Positions 16,324-20,480 of a stretch of 20,480 nucleotides of DNA are shown piece after piece. This DNA is from Treponema sp. (GTDB lineage Bacteria; Spirochaetota; Spirochaetia; Treponematales; Breznakiellaceae). The translations under genes and the position numbers were made by a program. The first letter of the stretch is position 1; every line of letters begins with the position of its first letter. The stretch is taken from assembly GCA_031271075.1 (NCBI GenBank), contig JAISWN010000089.1:1-20480 (forward strand). Reading direction: 5' to 3'. A model generated the notes under the pieces. That model was not told the origin of the DNA. It ran no database searches and saw only the letters and a list, made by a program, of their open reading frames with translations.

Positions 16324-17583
16324 CTACTTTGCCCTTGCTTTAAGCATATCCGTCAACTGGAATTCTACGGTCGCTTCCGAAGGCGGGAATACCGAATGGG
16401 GCCGGAAAACACCGTCTTTATCCTTCTGCCACTGGATCATAACCGCGACGCCATTCTTGTTCCAGCCGGTATTGTCGAAATTCAGGCCGCCGCCGGGGGT
16501 AAGGGAGGTGATGGTAAGTGCCCGAATGGCATCCCGGAGTTTGGCCGTGTCGGTGGAACCGGTTTTTTCCAAAGCCTGGGCGACCAGGTACACCGCGTTA
16601 AAGGCGCTGACGCCCTGCTCCGGCATAATTTCCCTGTATTTCGTTTCATACTCTTCGCCCACATTGGCAAACTGGGAATTCTGCCTGATGGACTTCGCGT
16701 CGTAGTTGTGGGAAGCCACGGAAAGAACGCCGTCTACCAAGGGGCCAAGATCCCGGGCAAATACGGGATAGAGGAAGCCCGCGCCGCCGCCGACAATAAG
16801 CGGGGAATACTTGTAGGAAACCATGGTGTTGAAAATCAGCTTGGCGTCCTGGGTATAGCTGGTGGGGAATACCGCTTCGCAGCCTGAGTCCATGAGGCCG
16901 ACAATAAGGGATGAAAGATCCGAAGAACTGGCCTGATAGGACTTGTCATAGGCAAGGGTCAGATTCTTGGACTTCTTGATTTCGTCCCGGGCGGCCTGGG
17001 AATTGGTCAGACCCCACTCGGAATCTTCATAAATCAGCCCGACCTTGGTAATGCCTACTTTGTAGGCGTCATTCAGCCACTCAAGCATGGCTACCTGGGT
17101 AGCGGCAAACTGGGGGCTCTGGGCGGCGAAGGCAAACACATACTCATAACCCTGGCCGGTAATGGTTTGGGAGGTCTGGGCGGTAAGAAAAGGCACCCGG
17201 GCTTTTTCAAAGGTGGCAAGCATGGGAAGAACGAAAGCGCTGGCGGAGGCGCCGTGAACGGCGACTAGGTCGGGATGCTCGGCAAGAAGCCTCTCGGCAA
17301 CAGCCCGGGAAGTATCGGAAGAGGACTGATTGTCATAAAAAAGAACTTCCAGCTTCCTTCCGCCCAGAGCCTTGATGCCGCCCGCAGCGTTGATTTTTTC
17401 TACCGCCAATTCGGCGCCGTTCCGGTTAAACACGCCCTGATCGGCATTGGCCCCCGAAAAGGGGAAAATCATGCCGATCTTGATGGTACCCGAATCACCC
17501 TTTGACTGGGCACCGCCCCCCGCGAAAACAGAGAAAGCGAAAACCACGGATAATACGATTAACAAACAAAATTGTTTTTTCAT
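16324..17583 (-). CDS. livJ: Periplasmic substrate-binding protein, LivJ type
   Basis: 419 residues. The signal peptide MKKQFCLLIVLSVVFAFSVFA is probably cleaved before Gly22; there is no lipobox Cys after it. The mature protein opens with IKIGMIFPFSGANADQG, the hallmark of family 1/6 (Leu/Ile/Val, amide and aromatic-acid) binding proteins, and continues with GGRKLEVLFYDNQSS and a second ligand-binding lobe. It captures the solute in the periplasm and hands it to LivHM. The ligand cannot be assigned; neighbouring CoA-ligase, CoA-transferase and thiolase genes suggest an acid or amide rather than amino acids for protein synthesis. AGGAG lies 9 bases before the ATG, and a strong promoter lies about 60 bases upstream. 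Confidence 0.93.
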   Translation of the reverse strand: MKKQFCLLIVLSVVFAFSVFAGGGAQSKGDSGTIKIGMIFPFSGANADQGVFNRNGAELAVEKINAAGGIKALGGRKLEVLFYDNQSSSDTSRAVAERLLAEHPDLVAVHGASASAFVLPMLATFEKARVPFLTAQTSQTITGQGYEYVFAFAAQSPQFAATQVAMLEWLNDAYKVGITKVGLIYEDSEWGLTNSQAARDEIKKSKNLTLAYDKSYQASSSDLSSLIVGLMDSGCEAVFPTSYTQDAKLIFNTMVSYKYSPLIVGGGAGFLYPVFARDLGPLVDGVLSVASHNYDAKSIRQNSQFANVGEEYETKYREIMPEQGVSAFNAVYLVAQALEKTGSTDTAKLRDAIRALTITSLTPGGGLNFDNTGWNKNGVAVMIQWQKDKDGVFRPHSVFPPSEATVEFQLTDMLKARAK

Positions 17584-17642
17584 TCCGTAAACTCCTTAAC
17601 ATAAAATAGGCAATGCATCCGCCTGCCGCATAATGTTGGCTC

Positions 17643-17670
17643 AGTATACCATACAAACCGCGATTGTCAA
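17643..17670 (-). promoter_or_regulatory. Promoter of the livJ operon
   Basis: Reading the minus strand, TTGACA (17670-17665) and TATACT (17648-17643) are 16 bases apart: a perfect -35 and a near-perfect -10. Transcription should start near 17636, giving a leader of about 53 bases with AGGAG before livJ. Its -35 overlaps that of the divergent hbd promoter. Confidence 0.7.
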
Positions 17671-17693
17671 CAAAAATAAAAAATTTGTATAAT
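17664..17693 (+). promoter_or_regulatory. Promoter of the 3-hydroxybutyryl-CoA dehydrogenase gene
   Basis: TTGTCA (17664-17669) and a perfect TATAAT (17688-17693) are 18 bases apart. Transcription would begin near 17700, giving a leader of about 160 bases. The -35 shares five bases with the livJ -35, so polymerase may be unable to occupy both at once. Confidence 0.6.
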
Positions 17694-17707
17694 AACTAAC
17701 AAGAGTA

Positions 17708-17771
17708 CCTCATTTGCCCTATGAGGGAGGCTTTCTTAAAACTGAGGCTTTCCTAAAACCCCGGTTTTTGG
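17708..17771 (+). promoter_or_regulatory. Leader region with two hairpins and a 16-bp direct repeat
   Basis: CCTCAT-TTGCCCT-ATGAGG (17708-17726) is a 6-bp hairpin. The 16-base sequence GAGGCTTTCTTAAAAC (17727-17742) recurs with one change at 17744-17759, a 17-base period. CCTAAAAC-CCCG-GTTTTTGG (17752-17771) can form a further stem ending in a T-rich arm. They lie in the transcribed leader of the dehydrogenase gene and could be protein-binding sites or RNA structure. Confidence 0.5.
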
Positions 17772-17797
17772 TAAAAGGTATCTAAATTCAATGTCGT

Positions 17798-17824
17798 TGT
17801 TCCAAGATCTGAAATTTTGGAACA
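17798..17824. promoter_or_regulatory. 11-bp inverted repeat upstream of hbd
   Basis: TGTTCCAAGAT (17798-17808) and ATTTTGGAACA (17814-17824) pair around the loop CTGAA, with one G-T wobble as RNA. It ends 39 bases before the GTG start of the dehydrogenase gene. It could be an operator or an RNA hairpin in the leader. Confidence 0.55.
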
Positions 17825-17863
17825 GCATCATCTTTGAAGAAATACTTTAACAAGGGGTTCTTT

Positions 17864-18745
17864 GTGGAAAAACTTTTCGTCGCGGGAGCGGGAACCATGG
17901 GTTCCGGTATAGCGCAGACCGCCCTGCAGGGCGGATACCAGGTGTATCTTTTTGATACGGCGGACGGAGCGCCGGAAAGGGCCATTGCCGCTATTAAAGG
18001 CCGTCTGGAGCGGAGTGTGGAAAAGGGCAGGATAAGCGCCGATGATCAAGCTTCCATGATGAAACGGATTGAAACCGCCCCCCTGCGGGCGGCTGCGGAT
18101 TGTTCCATTGTCATTGAAGCGGTATTTGAAAACGCCGAAGTCAAAAGCGCCCTGTTTAAGCAAATAGACGCCCTGGTAAATGAAAAAACCATGCTGGCCT
18201 CCAATACTTCTTCTATTTCGATCAGCGCCCTTTCGGCATCGGTTTCCCGCCCGGAAAGGTTCATCGGCGCCCATTTCTTTGTCCCCGCCCCGGTTATGAA
18301 GCTTGTGGAAATTGTCCGGGGCCTCAGCACCTCCGATGAAACCGTGGCCCGGGCGAAAGAAATGGCGGGGCGGATGGGAAAAACCGCCATCGTGGTAAAG
18401 GATATGCCCTGCTTCCTGGTTAACCGGCTGGTGGATCCCCTGGTAAATGAGGGGGTCCAGCTTCTGGAAGAAGGGGTTGGTTCCGTGGAAGCTATTGATA
18501 CCGGGGCAAAGCTTGCCCTTAATCACCCCATGGGGCCCCTTGAGCTTATTGATCTTATGGGACTTGACGTTGCCCTGGCGGTAATGGAGACCCTGCGCCA
18601 CGATTTTGGAGATCCAAAATACCGTCCCAGTACGCTGCTCCGCCGCATGGTGAACGCCGGCTTCCTGGGCAAAAAGAACGGGAAGGGTTTTTACTGTTAC
18701 GATGAAAACGGGAAAAACACCGGGGTAAACCCCCTGTTCAAATAG
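17864..18745 (+). CDS. hbd: 3-hydroxybutyryl-CoA dehydrogenase (Hbd/PaaH family)
   Basis: 293 residues from the GTG at 17864, chosen for AAGGGG 6 bases upstream and because the Rossmann fold starts at once (MEKLFVAGAGTMGSG); a TTG at 17834 would add ten residues. NAD binding: GAGTMG (8-13) and Asp31. Catalytic features: Ser116/117 after NT, His137, Glu149 and Asn187; the C-terminal domain has LALNHPMGPLELIDLMGLDV. The enzyme interconverts (S)-3-hydroxybutyryl-CoA and acetoacetyl-CoA with NAD(H). Two normally conserved positions differ: HFFVP where the family has HFFNP, and MPCF where PGF is usual. Divergent from the liv/CoA operon with a shared promoter region, so joint regulation is likely. 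Substrate range may be altered. Confidence 0.9.
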   Translation: MEKLFVAGAGTMGSGIAQTALQGGYQVYLFDTADGAPERAIAAIKGRLERSVEKGRISADDQASMMKRIETAPLRAAADCSIVIEAVFENAEVKSALFKQIDALVNEKTMLASNTSSISISALSASVSRPERFIGAHFFVPAPVMKLVEIVRGLSTSDETVARAKEMAGRMGKTAIVVKDMPCFLVNRLVDPLVNEGVQLLEEGVGSVEAIDTGAKLALNHPMGPLELIDLMGLDVALAVMETLRHDFGDPKYRPSTLLRRMVNAGFLGKKNGKGFYCYDENGKNTGVNPLFK

Positions 18746-18757
18746 GAGTCCGAGGAG

Positions 18758-18778
18758 CGCCCGCGCCATTCCCGGGCG
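18758..18778. terminator. Possible bidirectional terminator hairpin
   Basis: CGCCCG-CGCCATTCC-CGGGCG lies in the 39-base gap between the convergent dehydrogenase and TIM-barrel genes. There is no clear T tract on either side, so only the stem supports the call. Confidence 0.3.
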
Positions 18779-18784
18779 GCGGTC

Positions 18785-19594
18785 TTATAGGCCCTCCCAC
18801 AGTTCCCGGAGCATGAGGAGGGCGGGTTTCATGTGGGAAAGGGGATCGTCGTCCCGGGCCTCAAGGCTCAGGGTGTCGTCATAGCCGGTATCCTTCAGCG
18901 CCTTCATGAACCGCGTATACGCCTCTTTTCCTTCGGCGGCGGGGTACTTGCGGGCGCTCCCATCCCCGGCAAAATGGGTGTGGAAAAGGAAATCTTTGCC
19001 CCATTGACAAATATGTTCCAGGGGTTCGTTTTCCTTAACCAGGTGGTAATAGTCGACCAGAACTTTTACATTTTCCCGGGAAACCCCGGCTGCTATGCGG
19101 CAGCCCTCCTCAAAACTGTTGATTATATTGGACTCTTCCCGGTTAAGGGGCTCTATTACAATGCTGATTCCGTATTTCGCCGCGATCTGGGCGCCGCGTC
19201 TTAAAAGCCTGATGATTTGCTCTTTTCCCTCATCCGGGGGAAAGCCCGGGGGAATGTTCCTGGCCGGGCCGCTGCCAAAGACCACTTTTGTTACACCCAG
19301 GCTGCGGGAGCGGGACAAGGCCCCCTCGATATACTCCCCGATCCCGGCTTCGTCGGCCTGGGGCCCCGTAAGCCGCAGGCCTGGGGGGAAAAAATTGTTG
19401 TTTCCCCGGCACTTTACGCCCAGGGATAAAAGTTTATCGCAGAGCCGGTTAAATTCATCCTGTCCCAGGTCCATTATCTGGGCAAGGGGGAGTTCGACAT
19501 AATCGAAGCCGTCCCGGGCCGCCCGCTCGATAATCCAACTACCCACAGGATCTTCCCGGTTTCCATGCATATTGGTACAAATTCCGAATTTCAT
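18785..19594 (-). CDS. Xylose-isomerase-like TIM-barrel sugar isomerase/epimerase
   Basis: 269 residues from the ATG at 19594 (MKFGICTN), which fits the family start; the frame stays open to 19678 but that part overlaps the galactokinase end. Metal-binding residues of the D-tagatose/D-psicose 3-epimerase type fall at the expected spacing: Glu148 (IVIEPLN), Asp181 and His184 (VDYYH), His207 (HTHF) and Glu245 (LSLEARDD). Such enzymes isomerise or epimerise free or phosphorylated sugars with a divalent metal in the cytoplasm; the substrate cannot be named. GGGA lies 6 bases before the start. It follows the galactokinase gene by 37 bases and is probably co-transcribed, suggesting a role in sugar use. 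Confidence 0.85.
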   Translation of the reverse strand: MKFGICTNMHGNREDPVGSWIIERAARDGFDYVELPLAQIMDLGQDEFNRLCDKLLSLGVKCRGNNNFFPPGLRLTGPQADEAGIGEYIEGALSRSRSLGVTKVVFGSGPARNIPPGFPPDEGKEQIIRLLRRGAQIAAKYGISIVIEPLNREESNIINSFEEGCRIAAGVSRENVKVLVDYYHLVKENEPLEHICQWGKDFLFHTHFAGDGSARKYPAAEGKEAYTRFMKALKDTGYDDTLSLEARDDDPLSHMKPALLMLRELWEGL

Positions 19595-19631
19595 AACAAA
19601 TCCCGATTCTAATATGAAAGCAAGCCTGGCC

Positions 19632-20480
19632 TCAAGACAGAATTTCCAGTACTCCGTAAGGCCGGATGGACATGACAAAAACCGCGTTGCCGGCGGGACT
19701 TAAGGCCTCCTGCATCCAGCGCCGGTATGCTTCCACCTCCCCGGCGGGGAGGAAAACCTGAATGACCCCGGCAAAGCCGCCTCCGTGTACCCGGCAGGCG
19801 GCCCTGTCCCGCAGCTTATGGTGTTCGATGAAGATCTCCGTCAGGGCCAGGCTGAGGGAAACGCTCTGGTTTTTGACGCAGTCGGAGGAAACGTAGACAT
19901 TCTGAAGCCATTTCCAAGATGAGTTTCCCGAATCGGTAACATGCCGCAGAAAGGCCGGGAAATCATTTGCCTTAAGCGCCGCCGCTTCCCGGTCAACCCG
20001 CAGGTTCTCCTCGACAAAGTGGAAGGCCCGCAGCAGCGCCCGATCCCCGCAGCGGTCGCGCAAGGCGGGAAGGTTCTTCGCCAGATCTTCCGCCGAAATA
20101 CCCCTCAGCACCTCCCGGTTAAAAAACCGGGCTGCCTGCTTCATCTCGGCGGGAACCGCGGAATACTCCCCGGAAAGTTCCGCGTGGTTTCCCCCGGTGT
20201 TCACCAGGATCAGGCGGTAACCCTGGGCGGCAAAATCGAAGGGTATCTTTTCCACTACCGGCGCTTCGGGCTTTTCAAAATCCATGGCGATAAGCCCGCC
20301 AAAACCGGCGGCCATCTGATCCAGAAGGCCCGACGCCTTTCCCCAGTAGACGTTCTCCGCAAACTGCCCGATCCGGGCCATCCGCTCCACCGGGACGCGG
20401 CCTTCATTGTAGAGCCGGTTCTGGATATGGCAGACCAGCATCTCAAAGGAGGCGGAAGAGCTGACCCCCGAGGCCGGGAT
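19632..20480 (-). CDS. galK: Galactokinase, N-terminal part outside the window
   Basis: 282 codons are visible, and the frame runs through the right edge, so roughly the first quarter to third is missing. GHMP-kinase motifs are seen: IPASGVSSSASFE at the edge (the ATP-binding P-x-x-x-G-x-SSSA motif), GLLDQMA with the catalytic Asp, and the C-terminal glycine motif RVHGGGFAGVIQVFLP. LILVNTGGNHAELSGEY matches the galactokinase pattern L-V-x-N-T/S-x-x-x-H-x-L-x-x-x-x-Y. The enzyme makes galactose-1-phosphate from galactose and ATP, the first step of the Leloir pathway. Other GHMP kinases are less likely because of the match across the three motifs. A TIM-barrel sugar isomerase gene follows. Confidence 0.87.
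   Translation of the reverse strand: MPASGVSSSASFEMLVCHIQNRLYNEGRVPVERMARIGQFAENVYWGKASGLLDQMAAGFGGLIAMDFEKPEAPVVEKIPFDFAAQGYRLILVNTGGNHAELSGEYSAVPAEMKQAARFFNREVLRGISAEDLAKNLPALRDRCGDRALLRAFHFVEENLRVDREAAALKANDFPAFLRHVTDSGNSSWKWLQNVYVSSDCVKNQSVSLSLALTEIFIEHHKLRDRAACRVHGGGFAGVIQVFLPAGEVEAYRRWMQEALSPAGNAVFVMSIRPYGVLEILS

Noticed and set aside
17721..17756. An 11-codon ORF in the hbd leader (ATG at 17721)
   Set aside because: It has no ribosome-binding site and its sequence is explained by the direct repeat; too short to support.
17828..18769. A 313-codon minus-strand frame opposite hbd
   Set aside because: The + strand frame carries the complete Hbd motif set; the reverse frame has no recognisable family and would remove the intergenic gap.

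Overview
The window looks like chromosomal DNA of a GC-rich spirochaete, most likely Treponema-like. The hints are weak: a large outer-membrane-type protein with no familiar family, a TPR protein with a relaxed lipobox, and the style of the metabolic genes. No rRNA, tRNA, CRISPR array, phage or transposase gene was seen. Both edges cut genes: a uracil phosphoribosyltransferase on the left and a galactokinase on the right.

Left part (1-7052). A 5'-truncated upp-like gene is followed after 7 bases by a TPR protein gene, both on the + strand. The TPR gene converges on, and overlaps by 45 bases, a very large minus-strand gene (1700-6727, about 1675 residues). That gene encodes a secreted, beta-rich, probable outer-membrane protein ending in a C-terminal phenylalanine. 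Its start lies 37 bases from the start of a divergent DUF503 gene (6765-7052). A 373-base non-coding stretch follows, with a 12-bp palindromic tandem repeat and a degenerate direct repeat.

Centre (7426-17583). Nine minus-strand genes lie head to tail, in transcription order: a periplasmic binding protein, two permeases and two ATPases of a branched-chain-amino-acid type ABC importer (livJHMGF), an AMP-forming acyl-CoA synthetase, a single-chain acyl CoA-transferase, an SDR 3-oxoacyl/acetoacetyl-CoA reductase, and an acetyl-CoA acetyltransferase. The spacing (4-base overlap livH/livM, 14-base overlap livG/livF, small gaps elsewhere) supports one transcription unit. A clear promoter precedes livJ and a weak attenuator-like hairpin separates livJ from livH. 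The set reads as a module that imports a small acid or amide, activates it to a CoA ester, and interconverts 3-hydroxyacyl-CoA, 3-ketoacyl-CoA and acetyl-CoA.

Divergently transcribed from livJ is a 3-hydroxybutyryl-CoA dehydrogenase (17864-18745). The two promoters overlap back to back and share one -35 region. The dehydrogenase has a roughly 160-base leader containing hairpins, a direct repeat and a possible 19-codon upstream ORF. It carries unusual substitutions in two conserved motifs. The SDR and Hbd families usually act on opposite (R and S) 3-hydroxyacyl-CoA isomers, so the locus could interconvert them through acetoacetyl-CoA.

Right part (18785-20480). Two minus-strand genes, a partial galactokinase and a xylose-isomerase-like TIM-barrel sugar isomerase/epimerase, form a likely sugar-use pair, converging on the dehydrogenase gene.
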